A stretch of 64,000 bases of DNA from Robinsoniella peoriensis (GCF_042680125.1 NZ_JBHTNY010000015.1); one strand, 5' to 3'. Numbered from the stretch's first letter, positions 44,300 to 54,454 are shown. Notes: generated by a model not told the origin, from the letters alone. Translations and numbers: made by a program.

Positions 44300-46900
44300 A
44301 TGGCTTATCCACAGCGTTTAGAGGATTTGATAAAAGGTAAGGGTGGTAATTATATACTGCCATTTTTATGGATGCATGGCGAAGAAAAAGAAATTATAAA
44401 AGAAGAAATAGATAGAATCTGCGGGTGCGGAATTCGGGAAATCTGCCTGGAGTCCAGACCCCATCCTGATTTTGCAGGTCCCGGATGGTGGGAAGATTTA
44501 GATTTTATTATGGAAGAGGCAAGAAAAAGGGAGCTTCGTATCTGGATTCTGGACGATGATAAATTTCCTACAGGACACGCAAATGGGGCATTTGAACAGC
44601 AGCCCGGACTGGCAAAGGTCTATCTTGCACAGCGGCATATGGATGTAATAGGACCCGTGAAGGACAGTGCAGTGGTAATTGATCCGTTTCTGGGCGAAGA
44701 GGGAGAACTGCTGGCAGTACTGGCTTGCCCCAAACCGGATACGGAATCTCTGGATATTAAAGGGGATGGAATTCTGAATCTGACCGGACAGGTGCACGAC
44801 GGAGTACTTTATTTTGACGTGCCGGAAGGTTTTTACCGGGTGTTTGTGATTTATAAGACCAGAAAAAATGGCGGAAGAGAAAATTACATGAATCTCATAG
44901 ACAGCGCTTCTGTAAGAGTTCTTCTGGATACGGTATATGAGCCCCATTACCGGAGGTACAAAGATGACTTTGGAAAAACATTTGCAGGATTTTTTTCTGA
45001 TGAGCCGGAATTAGGAAATACACCCGGATATGATTTTCAGGATAAGCTTGGAAAAAGTGATGTGAAACTGCCCTGGAGCAGTGAGCTTGAACATTTGCTT
45101 GAGAACCTGTGGGGAGCAGACTGCTACGGGAACCTGCCTGCCCTGTGGTATGATATGGGGCAAAAGACTGCCGGGATCAGAAGCAGCTATATGAATTGTG
45201 TTTCCACCCTGGTCAGCACCTGCTTCAGCCAACAGATCGGAAACTGGTGCAGGGACAGGGGTGCAGAATATATTGGACATATCATTGAGGACGATAATGC
45301 CCATGGACGGCTGGGCTGCAGCATCGGACATTATTTCCGGGCTCAAAAGGGGCAGGATATGTCAGGAATCGATGTAGTTCTGCTGCAGATAATGCCGGGA
45401 TTTACGGGCACCTATCATCAGTGGATTGCCTCCGACCGGGATGGTGAATTCTTCCACTACGGTCTGGCGAAGCTGGGAAGTTCCTCTGCACATACGGATC
45501 CTGCAAAAAGAGGCAGGGCTTTATGTGAAATCTATGGTGCCTATGGATGGGGCGAGGGCATCAGCCTTATGAAGTGGCTGACAGATCATATGCTGGTAAG
45601 AGGAATTAATGTTTTTGTGCCCCATGCATTTTCTCCGACTTTTCCGGACAGGGACTGCCCGCCTCATTTCTATGCAAGGGGAAACAATCCTCAGTACCGG
45701 TTTTTTACACTGCTTATGAAGTACATGAACAGATGCTGTCATCTGCTGAACGGGGGAGTACATAAAGCAGATGCGGCAGTACTCTATCATGCAGAAGCGG
45801 AGTGGACGGGAAAACAGGCCATGCTTTTTCAAAAACCTGTCCGTAAATTGTTGGAAGGGCAGCTGGACCTGGATGTGGTCCCGGCTGATTTGCTGACGTC
45901 AGAGGCAGTGGCTGCCGCTGATGGAAGAATCAGGATCAATAAAGCAGAATACACATCATTTATTATTCCTTACTGTGAGTGCATTCCAAAAGCTGCCGCA
46001 GATTTTGCAATTCATGCATCAGAAAATGAAATTCCTGTTTTCATGGTGGGAGAATGCCCCTGCTATTATACAGACGGAAGTGCTGTCAGTCGGGAATTTG
46101 AAAAGCATGTGATTGTGGTCTCCCTGGATGAACTTGCCGAAAAAGTAAGGGAAACGGGTAAACCATCCTTTTTCTTTACGGGAAATAATAAGGATCTCAG
46201 AGCATGCTGCTATAGGCAGAAAGATTCCAATATCTATATGTTTTTTAACGAAAGTCCTTTCGATGCGGTAGATACTACCGTCAGGTTTTTAAATGAAGAG
46301 CAAAAGTACATTGTCCGCTACGATGGGATCAATAATAAAATAGAACCGGGATGCAGCAGGGAGGAAGCCCTTACCCTTCACTTGCTGCCCGGAGAATCTG
46401 CTGTATATCTGGGGAGTAGTGATACACCGGTTCAAAAGAAAACCACTCTGGAAGAAGTAATTAAACTGGATATTGACTGGGAGGTCTCCCTGGCGGAAAC
46501 GGGAGATTACCCTGATTTCGTAAAAAGATTGCACATTCCTTCCGGGGAAAGGCTGCCGAATATGAATGGAAAAGATGGATTTCCAAGATTCTCTGGGACA
46601 TTTTTGTATGAGGGAAAGTTTGATTTTTCAGTATCTGACAGAAAGGCAGAGAGGTACATTCTATGCCTGCCCTCGGTAGGAGACTGTGCAGATGTGCGGC
46701 TCAATGATTTTAATGCGGGGATGCTGATTGGCAATCCCTATGAGGTGGATATCACGCCGTATTTAAGAGACGGAGAAAACAATCTCAAAATTGAAACAGC
46801 CAATACCCTTGTGTGGAGCTTGCATGATGGACAGTCTACCCATATGCAGTTATCCCCTACCGGATTATTAGCACCGCCGGAACTGCATTTATACCGATAA
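44300..46900 (+). CDS. Putative glycoside hydrolase, GH106-like, with C-terminal sugar-binding domain
   Basis: An 866-residue cytoplasmic protein. The N-terminal half looks like a TIM barrel starting P-F-L-W-M-H-G-E-E-K and I-R-E-I-C-L-E-S-R-P-H, with I-L-D-D-D-K-F-P-T-G-H, which resembles the W-L-Y-D-E-D-x-W-P-S-G region of GH106 alpha-L-rhamnosidases. The C-terminal 130 residues have a beta-sandwich pattern like family 2 sugar-binding domains (V-R-L-N-D-F-N-A-G ... N-L-K-I-E). It lies between GH78 and GH42 genes with AGGAGGAAAT before its ATG, so a role in the same glycan route is likely. GH106 membership is tentative; the catalytic Glu residues cannot be assigned by eye. Confidence 0.6.
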   Translation: MAYPQRLEDLIKGKGGNYILPFLWMHGEEKEIIKEEIDRICGCGIREICLESRPHPDFAGPGWWEDLDFIMEEARKRELRIWILDDDKFPTGHANGAFEQQPGLAKVYLAQRHMDVIGPVKDSAVVIDPFLGEEGELLAVLACPKPDTESLDIKGDGILNLTGQVHDGVLYFDVPEGFYRVFVIYKTRKNGGRENYMNLIDSASVRVLLDTVYEPHYRRYKDDFGKTFAGFFSDEPELGNTPGYDFQDKLGKSDVKLPWSSELEHLLENLWGADCYGNLPALWYDMGQKTAGIRSSYMNCVSTLVSTCFSQQIGNWCRDRGAEYIGHIIEDDNAHGRLGCSIGHYFRAQKGQDMSGIDVVLLQIMPGFTGTYHQWIASDRDGEFFHYGLAKLGSSSAHTDPAKRGRALCEIYGAYGWGEGISLMKWLTDHMLVRGINVFVPHAFSPTFPDRDCPPHFYARGNNPQYRFFTLLMKYMNRCCHLLNGGVHKADAAVLYHAEAEWTGKQAMLFQKPVRKLLEGQLDLDVVPADLLTSEAVAAADGRIRINKAEYTSFIIPYCECIPKAAADFAIHASENEIPVFMVGECPCYYTDGSAVSREFEKHVIVVSLDELAEKVRETGKPSFFFTGNNKDLRACCYRQKDSNIYMFFNESPFDAVDTTVRFLNEEQKYIVRYDGINNKIEPGCSREEALTLHLLPGESAVYLGSSDTPVQKKTTLEEVIKLDIDWEVSLAETGDYPDFVKRLHIPSGERLPNMNGKDGFPRFSGTFLYEGKFDFSVSDRKAERYILCLPSVGDCADVRLNDFNAGMLIGNPYEVDITPYLRDGENNLKIETANTLVWSLHDGQSTHMQLSPTGLLAPPELHLYR

Positions 46901-46925
46901 CGGAAGAAAGTGAGCGAAATAAAAA

Positions 46926-48980
46926 ATGAATAGAAATCTATTATTTCCTAAGGTAAACGAAATTCTCCACGGTGGGGATTATAATCCTGAGCAATGGCTG
47001 GATCGCCCTGACATTTTAGCAGAGGATATCCGGCTGATGAAGAAAGCAGGAGTAAATACAGTCACCCTGGGGGTATTTTCCTGGTCGGTCTATGAACCAT
47101 CGGAAGGAGCGTATCATTTTGAATGGTTGGATGAAGTTATGGACAGGCTCTGGGAAAATGGCATTTTTACCATCTTGGCAACGCCATCCGGAGCAAGGCC
47201 GGCATGGCTGGACCAGGAATATCCACAGGCTATGCGGGTTAATAATATGGGGGTACGAAACCACCATGGAGTCCGGCACAATCATTGCATGACCTCACCG
47301 TTGTACCGGGCTAAGGTCCGGGAAATCAATACGATTCTGGCAAAACGGTATGGGAGCCATCCCGGACTGATCCTATGGCATATTTCCAATGAACTTGGCG
47401 GTGCATGTTACTGCGGCCTTTGCAAAAAACAATTTCAGGAATATCTGAAACGAAGATATCATGACAATATTGATGAATTGAATAAAGAATGGTGGACGAC
47501 GTTCTGGAGCCATAGATATAACAGCTTTCATCAGATAGAACCGCCGATGCCGGGAGGTGAGACCAGTATCCATGGATTAAACCTGGACTGGAAACGATTC
47601 ACAACCTGGAATATGACCGATTATATGAAAGAAGAAATTGCTGTTTTTAAAAAATGGACGCCGGACATTCCGGTTACGACAAATTTTATGCAATTGTACG
47701 AAGGACTGGATTACCATAAGATGGCCAAAGAACTGGATATCATTTCCTGGGATAGTTATCCGGAATGGAGTACAGACAAAAGGGAGCTGATTGATACCGC
47801 TGCGATGACGGCATTTGATCACAGCATTATGCGCTCTTTTAAAAGAGATCAGCCATTTATGCTCATGGAAAGTGTTCCAAGCCAGGTCAACTGGCATCCT
47901 GTAAACAAGCTAAAGCGGCCAGGTATCCATAACCTGTCTAGTATACAGGCGGTAGCATGCGGTTCCGATACCGTGCAGTATTTTCAATGGAGAAAGAGCC
48001 GGGGGTCATATGAGCAGCATCATGGAGCCGTGATTGACCACTTAGGGCGGTCAGATACCAGGGTATTTCGGGAAGTAGAAGAAGCAGGCAAAAATTTAAA
48101 ATTACTGCAGGAAGTACAGGGCAGCGTACCAAAGGCTTCAGCAGCAATTATCTTCGACTGGGAGAACTGGTGGGCAATCAACGATATGGCGGGGTTAAGT
48201 GTACAGAAAAATTATCCGCAGGAATGCAGAAGACTGTATCAGGTACTATTCCGTTATGGCATAGAGGCAGATGTGATATCCCAGGAAGAAGATTTAACCC
48301 CGTATAAGGTGGTGTTTGCACCAATGCTTTATCTGTTAAAGCCCGGGACGGAAGAACGGTTCAGTCAGTTTGTAACAGAAGGCGGACAACTGGTGGCAAC
48401 TTATCTTACCGGATATGTAAATGAAAATACGCTCTGTTATCTGGGCGGTTTTCCGGGAGGTGCATTAAAAGATGTTTTCGGGCTGTATACGGAGGAGATC
48501 GATTCCCTGTACCCTTCTGAAAGGAATGGTGCCGCTTTTACCGAAGACAGCGGTATGGAGGGAGTCTGCCAAATCCGGGATTTCTGTGAAATTATAAAGC
48601 CCGTGACTGCTCAGATTCTGGCATGTTATACGGGGGATTTCTACCAGGGAACACCGGTAATTACCGTAAATCGTTCTGGGAAGGGAAAAGCATGGTATCT
48701 GGGGGCAAGAGTAGAAGATTCCGGTCTGGAACAGCTGCTGGGGAAAATAATGTGTGAGTTGGGGATAACTTTTAAAAAATTACCAATTGGTGTGGAAAAG
48801 CACATACGGTATCATGACAGCGTGCAGTTTGAGTTTTATTTAAATTATACGACAGAGGAGAAGGAGATTCATCTGGAAGATAATGGAATTGGATTTTCGC
48901 TGTTGTATCAGAAACCTGTTTTTGATACACTCAAACTTAAAGGGTTAGGCATGGATGTGATAAAACAGGAAAAGAGATAA
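46926..48980 (+). CDS. Beta-galactosidase (GH42)
   Basis: A 684-residue GH42 enzyme: H-G-G-D-Y-N-P-E-Q-W near the N-terminus, G-V-F-S-W-S-x-Y-E-P, acid/base Glu156 in W-H-I-S-N-E-L-G-G, Cys residues of the zinc-like cluster (C-Y-C-G-L-C), and nucleophile Glu315 in M-L-M-E-S-V-P-S-Q. A trimerisation domain and C-terminal beta domain follow. No signal peptide. It releases beta-linked galactose, as expected for side chains of rhamnogalacturonan I; Bacillus clusters of that type also carry a GH42 gene (yesZ). It starts 25 bases after the previous stop with a weak ribosome site (GAAAGTGAG). Confidence 0.94.
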   Translation: MNRNLLFPKVNEILHGGDYNPEQWLDRPDILAEDIRLMKKAGVNTVTLGVFSWSVYEPSEGAYHFEWLDEVMDRLWENGIFTILATPSGARPAWLDQEYPQAMRVNNMGVRNHHGVRHNHCMTSPLYRAKVREINTILAKRYGSHPGLILWHISNELGGACYCGLCKKQFQEYLKRRYHDNIDELNKEWWTTFWSHRYNSFHQIEPPMPGGETSIHGLNLDWKRFTTWNMTDYMKEEIAVFKKWTPDIPVTTNFMQLYEGLDYHKMAKELDIISWDSYPEWSTDKRELIDTAAMTAFDHSIMRSFKRDQPFMLMESVPSQVNWHPVNKLKRPGIHNLSSIQAVACGSDTVQYFQWRKSRGSYEQHHGAVIDHLGRSDTRVFREVEEAGKNLKLLQEVQGSVPKASAAIIFDWENWWAINDMAGLSVQKNYPQECRRLYQVLFRYGIEADVISQEEDLTPYKVVFAPMLYLLKPGTEERFSQFVTEGGQLVATYLTGYVNENTLCYLGGFPGGALKDVFGLYTEEIDSLYPSERNGAAFTEDSGMEGVCQIRDFCEIIKPVTAQILACYTGDFYQGTPVITVNRSGKGKAWYLGARVEDSGLEQLLGKIMCELGITFKKLPIGVEKHIRYHDSVQFEFYLNYTTEEKEIHLEDNGIGFSLLYQKPVFDTLKLKGLGMDVIKQEKR

Positions 48981-49000
48981 AAGTTCTGGGAGGAATGAAG

Positions 49001-50629
49001 ATGAAGCTGCTGTTAGTAGATGATGAAAATCACGTAAGAGAAGGCATATTGTCTATGATTGATTGGAAAACCGCTCATGTAGACAAGATAGAGCAGGCAA
49101 AAAACGGAAAGGCCGGGTTTGAATTAGCATTGGAATTTGAACCGGATATTATACTTACGGATGTGAGAATGCCTAAAATGGACGGAATTGAAATGGCGTT
49201 TGCGATTCGGGAACATCTGCCTCATTGCAGCATAATCTTCATGAGCGGATATTCGGATAAGGAATATCTCAAATCAGCAATACAGCTGTCCGCAATTAAT
49301 TATGTGGAAAAACCAATAGAACTGGAAGAACTTTTTCAGGCAATCAGAGATGCTGTACATGTGCAGGAGGAAAGAAAAAACTGGGAACAGAAGAAAGCCG
49401 AGATGGATGGAAAGCTGGAAGTAAGTATGGCAGCCCTTCGTAATCAGCTGGTTTTGGACCTGACTAAGAAAAGCTTTCAGAATGGAAAGCGTACGTCTGA
49501 CATAAAGATGGCTTATCCGGGGATATGTCCGGATCATGCATTTATTACAATCATTGTAGATCTTGTGGGAATTAAAAATGAAGGCAGTTTTAGGACCGGC
49601 AATCATTTCATACAAGAGGAACAGAGCATACAGACAAATGTAAAATTATTTTTGGAAAGTAAATTCACAGAGAAAGGTATGCAGGCATTGATTGGAAGCA
49701 AGGATGAGCATCTGGTATTGCTGCATATAGATCTTGGGAAGGAAGCAGAATCCTTTCTGGTGCGCAGGACAGAACGAACAGCAATGTGGATAAAAGAGCT
49801 GCTGGATGATTTATGTTATAGTTTTGTCTCAGTTGGAAGCCGTGTGGAGCACCTTTATAAAATCTATGAGTCCTATAATAATGCAGCAGCAGCGATGCTT
49901 CAGAGCTTTTATTATGAGACCGGCAGAATCATTTATTATGAAGACAGGCGAAATGAAGAATTTGTATTATCGGAAGAATATCTGGTGCAGTTCAAAGACA
50001 TTATAAAATACGGTACATTTGAATCAGCAGTAGAATTTATACAATCCATTCTATTGAGATTGAGGGAACATCCTCATAAATTTATATTTTCCGTAAAGGA
50101 ATTTTTCTTTAGAATGTTAATACAAGTGTCCGATACTGCCTGTCAAAAGGAGATTGCCCAATTTATGGAGCAGCCCCGGGGCATCATCCGGGAAACTGTC
50201 TGGGAATACCGGTTTTTAAGCCAGCTGGAAGCATATATGATAGAACAGCTGGAGTTATATTACCACAATGTAAATGAGGACGGTGGAAAGCAGGCAGTAT
50301 CTGAAAAAGTAAAATATATTGTGTCTTGTAACTACAGTGAACCGGATCTTTCTCTTTCAACCATAGCACAGAAGCTTTCCCTGACCAGTTCTTATTTATG
50401 TATTCTTTTTAAAAAGGAATGCAATATGACATTAACAGCGTATATTATTGATTACAGAATGACCCGGGCAAAAAAGCTTTTGGCGGAAGAAAGCAGAAGA
50501 ATCAAGGATATAGCCTTAATGACCGGATATATTGACTGTAATTATTTTATAAAGGTCTTCAAGAAGTATACAGGGGAAACACCGGCAGAATTCAGAAAAA
50601 GAATACATAGACAGGAAGCAGAAGTGTGA
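49001..50629 (+). CDS. YesN-type response regulator (REC + AraC HTH)
   Basis: A regulator of 542 residues from the ATG at 49001, which has GGGAGG seven bases upstream; the ATG at 48995 overlaps that site. Receiver domain with D7-D8, Asp54 in L-T-D-V-R-M-P-K-M-D-G and Lys in V-E-K-P; middle domain; AraC double helix-turn-helix in the last 100 residues (ends G-E-T-P-A-E-F-R). It follows the GH42 gene by 20 bases, so it is transcribed with the hydrolases. A hairpin overlapping its stop codon separates it from the kinase gene. Confidence 0.92.
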   Translation: MKLLLVDDENHVREGILSMIDWKTAHVDKIEQAKNGKAGFELALEFEPDIILTDVRMPKMDGIEMAFAIREHLPHCSIIFMSGYSDKEYLKSAIQLSAINYVEKPIELEELFQAIRDAVHVQEERKNWEQKKAEMDGKLEVSMAALRNQLVLDLTKKSFQNGKRTSDIKMAYPGICPDHAFITIIVDLVGIKNEGSFRTGNHFIQEEQSIQTNVKLFLESKFTEKGMQALIGSKDEHLVLLHIDLGKEAESFLVRRTERTAMWIKELLDDLCYSFVSVGSRVEHLYKIYESYNNAAAAMLQSFYYETGRIIYYEDRRNEEFVLSEEYLVQFKDIIKYGTFESAVEFIQSILLRLREHPHKFIFSVKEFFFRMLIQVSDTACQKEIAQFMEQPRGIIRETVWEYRFLSQLEAYMIEQLELYYHNVNEDGGKQAVSEKVKYIVSCNYSEPDLSLSTIAQKLSLTSSYLCILFKKECNMTLTAYIIDYRMTRAKKLLAEESRRIKDIALMTGYIDCNYFIKVFKKYTGETPAEFRKRIHRQEAEV

Positions 50630-50656
50630 AAGAAAATCCCTTTCACACTTCTTATT
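50621..50656 (+). terminator. Stem-loop overlapping the regulator stop codon
   Basis: GAAGTGTGAAAG (50621-50632) includes the TGA stop and pairs perfectly with CTTTCACACTTC (50640-50651), followed by TTATT. It could terminate most transcripts before the kinase gene or act as an attenuator. Confidence 0.65.
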
Positions 50657-50720
50657 AATGCAGTGTCGCAGCCGATATGCAGAGGGGGAAAGCCAGATTG
50701 CGCTATTCAGGAGGATAAAT

Positions 50721-52484
50721 ATGAAAAAGAAAAATACTTTCAAAATAAAATTCTTTCATCAAATGAAGTTAAAGACAAAGCTGCTATGGGTATATGGATT
50801 TTTAATTCTGATTCCGCTGGTTATGCTGTCTTTTTTTGTGTTTCAAACCTACTCCGAAGGTATGAAAGAACAGCTGATTTATTCTGCTAACCAAAGTTTT
50901 TCCCAGACATATGATTTTCTGGATTATAAATTTTCTAAAGTCACTGACGTATTAGACCAGTTGTCTAACAATGAGGAGATCAGGCAGATGATAACAGGGG
51001 ATATGGTGAATAAAGATATTAAGCAGCAGTATTGGAATATGCTAAGCATCAGACAGACCTTTCAGGAATTAGAAAACCAGGAAGATGTATCCAGGATCAG
51101 AATATATGTGGACGATAATATTTTATATGCCGAAGACCAGATCAATATGTTTGGTATGGGAAATATTCAGGAAGCGTCATGGATCAGACAGATGGAGAAT
51201 GGCCAGAAACAGGTTCTGGGATTTGCGGACAATCCGGTACTTTCTTTTGCCTCCCGGATCAAAAGTATTGTGGATTACCGCCAGACTATTGGCTATATGC
51301 GGGTAGATATCCGAAAATCAAATATTGAAAACATTCTGAAACGGGCTGACATCACAGAAGACAGTATGACCTTTCTTGTAAATAAGGATAATGAGAAGAT
51401 CGCGTGCTCTGTCAATGGCAGTACACCCCGTGTCATTATTGACCCGGAAGAGTCGGAAAGGAAATTTATAGAAGAAGATGATGGATTTACAGAAATAGCG
51501 GTAAATGGCAGAAAGATGCTGATGTGTCAAAAGTATCTATATCATTCTGGCTGGACAATGCTCACGGTAATTCCGTATCAGACGATTATGCGGGATATCA
51601 GCAGTATGCAGATAAGATTCTTTGGAATTATGCTGATTTCATCCATATTTGTGTTTTTTATGATATATCTGACCGGCAGGTCCATAACAGACAGGGTGGA
51701 ACGCTTAATGTGTCATATGAAAAAGGTTCAAAAAGGTGAAACAGATGTAGAGATCGGAGAGGGAGGGGGCGATGAAATTGGAGCCCTATACCAGAATTTT
51801 GATTTTATGATACATAAAACAAATGATCTGATGAACGAGAAGTACGAACTGGGGAAACATGTTAAAAATGCAGAATTACAGGCACTTCAGTCTCAGATTA
51901 ATCCGCATTTTTTGTATAATACCCTGGATATGATTAAGTGGTACAGCTACGGAAAGAAAACCGAAGAAATTAATGAGATTGTTTCTCAGACCGCCAAATT
52001 TTATAAGATGACTCTGAATAAGGGGAAAAGTATAGTAACAATAGAAGATGAAATAGAACACGCCAGGGCATATCTGGCAATTCAGAATATGAGATTTGAA
52101 AATGCGGTAAAGGCAGAATTTGCCGTTCCGGAGAATCTGTTAAAATGTCCTATTCCGAAAATAACCCTGCAGCCATTGATTGAAAATGCCATTTTGCATG
52201 GGATTATGGAAAAGGACGACCCGGAGGGAACCATAACATTAACGGGTAGTGTTTTAAAAGACCACGTGGTGTTAACTCTAAAGGATGATGGAATTGGAAT
52301 GGATAAAAACAATGCAGATAAGATACTGACCCGGGAAATCCAGTCAAAGACAGGAAGCGGATATGGAGTAAGAAATATACATGAACGCATATTAATACTC
52401 TGCGGTCAGGGATATGGACTGGTATATAAAAGCAAAGAGGGGGAGGGGACAACGGTAGAGATACATCTGAAATATACACAATAA
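50721..52484 (+). CDS. YesM-type sensor histidine kinase
   Basis: A kinase of 587 residues from the ATG at 50721 (AGGAGGA upstream). The longer frame from 50658 lacks a ribosome site. Membrane segments at about 20-42 and 285-305 flank an extracellular sensor. HAMP, Q-S-Q-I-N-P-H396-F-L-Y-N, and HATPase with I-E-N-A and D-D-G-I-G-M follow. It sits between its partner regulator and the importer at 52591-56029 and probably controls one or both flanking sets. Confidence 0.92.
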   Translation: MKKKNTFKIKFFHQMKLKTKLLWVYGFLILIPLVMLSFFVFQTYSEGMKEQLIYSANQSFSQTYDFLDYKFSKVTDVLDQLSNNEEIRQMITGDMVNKDIKQQYWNMLSIRQTFQELENQEDVSRIRIYVDDNILYAEDQINMFGMGNIQEASWIRQMENGQKQVLGFADNPVLSFASRIKSIVDYRQTIGYMRVDIRKSNIENILKRADITEDSMTFLVNKDNEKIACSVNGSTPRVIIDPEESERKFIEEDDGFTEIAVNGRKMLMCQKYLYHSGWTMLTVIPYQTIMRDISSMQIRFFGIMLISSIFVFFMIYLTGRSITDRVERLMCHMKKVQKGETDVEIGEGGGDEIGALYQNFDFMIHKTNDLMNEKYELGKHVKNAELQALQSQINPHFLYNTLDMIKWYSYGKKTEEINEIVSQTAKFYKMTLNKGKSIVTIEDEIEHARAYLAIQNMRFENAVKAEFAVPENLLKCPIPKITLQPLIENAILHGIMEKDDPEGTITLTGSVLKDHVVLTLKDDGIGMDKNNADKILTREIQSKTGSGYGVRNIHERILILCGQGYGLVYKSKEGEGTTVEIHLKYTQ

Positions 52485-52532
52485 TTTACTACACCATATA
52501 AAGATATTACGATTTCGGTAAATACGTTCTCT

Positions 52533-52541
52533 TGATACAAT
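52533..52541 (+). promoter_or_regulatory. Extended -10 candidate before the third importer
   Basis: TGATACAAT (TACAAT at 52536-52541) is an extended -10 about 50 bases before the permease start. No clear -35 is present, consistent with activation by the adjacent two-component system. Confidence 0.4.
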
Positions 52542-52590
52542 CTATATATGAAGATAACTTCGATAATAAGAAAGAGAGAGGGTGTATGTA

Positions 52591-53520
52591 TTGAAAGTCC
52601 ATAAAAGAAGAGGAATTCTCTATGATGTGAAAAAGAACCGTACATTATTGCTAATGCTTCTGCCGGCAGCACTGTTGACATTTGTGTTTGCCTACCTTCC
52701 AATGGGAGGGCTGATTCTGGCATTTAAACAGTTTCGGTATGATCTGGGGATATTCGGAAGTGATACAGTCGGACTAAGTAATTTTAAATTCTTTTTTCAA
52801 TCCGGAGATGCATGGAATGTTACCAGGAATACCGTATTGTATAATCTGGCATTTATCATGATCAATACCGTACTGGAGGTTGGATTTGCTATTGTTTTAA
52901 GTGAGATTGTGAATAAGTTTGTAAAGAAGACACTTCAGTCAATTATTTTTCTGCCCTATTTTATATCCTGGGTTATCGTCAGTTCCATTGCCTATAGTTT
53001 ATTTAATTTTGAGAATGGTACTTTAAATGGAATTCTTTCTGCTATTGGTATCCAGCCCGTTAATATTTATGCTGAACCATCCTGGTGGAAATATATTATC
53101 GTAGCTTTTTCGGCCTGGAAAGGAGTCGGTTATGGAATGGTGGTATACCTGGCTTCAATAGCGGGAGTGGATACCTCTTTGCATGAGGCGGCACAGATAG
53201 ATGGAGCAAACATATTTCACAGAATTCGCTACATTACCATACCAAGCATAACACCAACTATAATTACTATGACGCTGCTGGCAGTAGGAAAGATATTCAA
53301 AGGCAGCCTGGATCTGTTTTACCAGCTAATTGGAAACAACGGAGCGCTTTTTGACGCTACAGATGTAATTGATACTTATGTATTCCGTTCCCTGATTCAA
53401 TCCGGGGATATAGGGAAAACAGCAGCAGTTGGTCTTTATCAGTCTGTCTTATGCTTTGTCACGATTATCATAGTGAATAAAATCGTGAAAAGAGCAGAAG
53501 CAGATTATGCACTGTTTTAA
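52591..53520 (+). CDS. Oligosaccharide ABC permease (LplB-type)
   Basis: A permease of about 309 residues with six membrane segments and the family loop L-H-E-A-A-Q-I-D-G-A-N near 205. TTG at 52591 is the likely start, eight bases after GAGAGGG; GTG at 52582 in the same frame overlaps that site. It is the first membrane subunit of a third LplABC-type importer, next to a kinase/regulator pair. Ends D-Y-A-L-F as usual in the family. Confidence 0.9.
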   Translation: MKVHKRRGILYDVKKNRTLLLMLLPAALLTFVFAYLPMGGLILAFKQFRYDLGIFGSDTVGLSNFKFFFQSGDAWNVTRNTVLYNLAFIMINTVLEVGFAIVLSEIVNKFVKKTLQSIIFLPYFISWVIVSSIAYSLFNFENGTLNGILSAIGIQPVNIYAEPSWWKYIIVAFSAWKGVGYGMVVYLASIAGVDTSLHEAAQIDGANIFHRIRYITIPSITPTIITMTLLAVGKIFKGSLDLFYQLIGNNGALFDATDVIDTYVFRSLIQSGDIGKTAAVGLYQSVLCFVTIIIVNKIVKRAEADYALF

Positions 53521-53531
53521 GGGGGGATACG

Positions 53532-54425
53532 ATGATTGTCTGGAAAAACATGTCCGTTCAGGAAAAAATATTTAGAGCTGTCGGATACTTACTCATAACA
53601 TTATTTGCAGCATTGTGCCTGATTCCTTTTTTGATTATTATTGCATCTTCGTTTTCAAGTGAACAGTATATTATTCAAAATGGTTACAGTCTGATACCCG
53701 GAGAACTGACGCTGCAAAGCTACGCAGCAATATTTAAGAATCCGGTAAAAATTTTAAGAGCATACGGAGTCACTACCATCGTGACCGTAACAGGTACAGC
53801 ATTGGGAATTTTCATCAATACAATGACCGGATATGTGCTGCAGAGAAAAGACTTCCAGTGGAGAAATAAAATATCATTTTACTTTTTCTTTACCACGTTG
53901 TTCAGCGGCGGCATTGTTCCGTGGTACATATTATGTGTGAAATATCTTCACTTGAATGATACCTTATTTGCACTTTTTCTCCCGTCGCTCGTATCCGTCT
54001 GGAATATTCTGCTGGTAAAAGGATTTATGGCCGGGGTTCCCTACGAAATTACCGAATCCGGTAAAATAGACGGAGCCGGTGACTTCACCATTTTTGTGAG
54101 GCTGATACTGCCTCTTTCGAAACCCGTAGTTGCTACAATTGGTCTGTTTACGGCTCTGACATACTGGAATGACTGGTATAACAGTATGCTTTTCATAAAC
54201 AATGAAAAAATGTACAGCTTGCAGTACCTATTGTATAAACTGGTAGGAAGTGCTCAGGAAATGCGGAGAATTATGGATGAGACAGGGATGAATATGGAGA
54301 CGGTTCCGATAGAATCAATGAAAATGGCACTTACGGTAGTTGTAACCGGACCAATAGTACTGCTTTATCCATTTGTGCAGAAATATTTTGTAAAAGGTCT
54401 AACGGTAGGAGCAGTAAAGGGGTAG
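53532..54425 (+). CDS. Oligosaccharide ABC permease (LplC/YtcP-type)
   Basis: A 297-residue permease with six membrane segments, F-S-G-G-I-V-P-W-Y near 127, the loop I-T-E-S-G-K-I-D-G-A-G near 173 (Ser replacing the usual Ala in E-A-A) and C-terminal Y-F-V-K-G-L-T-V-G-A-V-K-G. It starts 11 bases after the preceding stop behind GGGGGG. It forms the importer with its neighbours and an ATPase encoded elsewhere. Confidence 0.91.
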   Translation: MIVWKNMSVQEKIFRAVGYLLITLFAALCLIPFLIIIASSFSSEQYIIQNGYSLIPGELTLQSYAAIFKNPVKILRAYGVTTIVTVTGTALGIFINTMTGYVLQRKDFQWRNKISFYFFFTTLFSGGIVPWYILCVKYLHLNDTLFALFLPSLVSVWNILLVKGFMAGVPYEITESGKIDGAGDFTIFVRLILPLSKPVVATIGLFTALTYWNDWYNSMLFINNEKMYSLQYLLYKLVGSAQEMRRIMDETGMNMETVPIESMKMALTVVVTGPIVLLYPFVQKYFVKGLTVGAVKG

Positions 54426-54454
54426 GTGCAATATATGATATGGAGGATAAGAAT

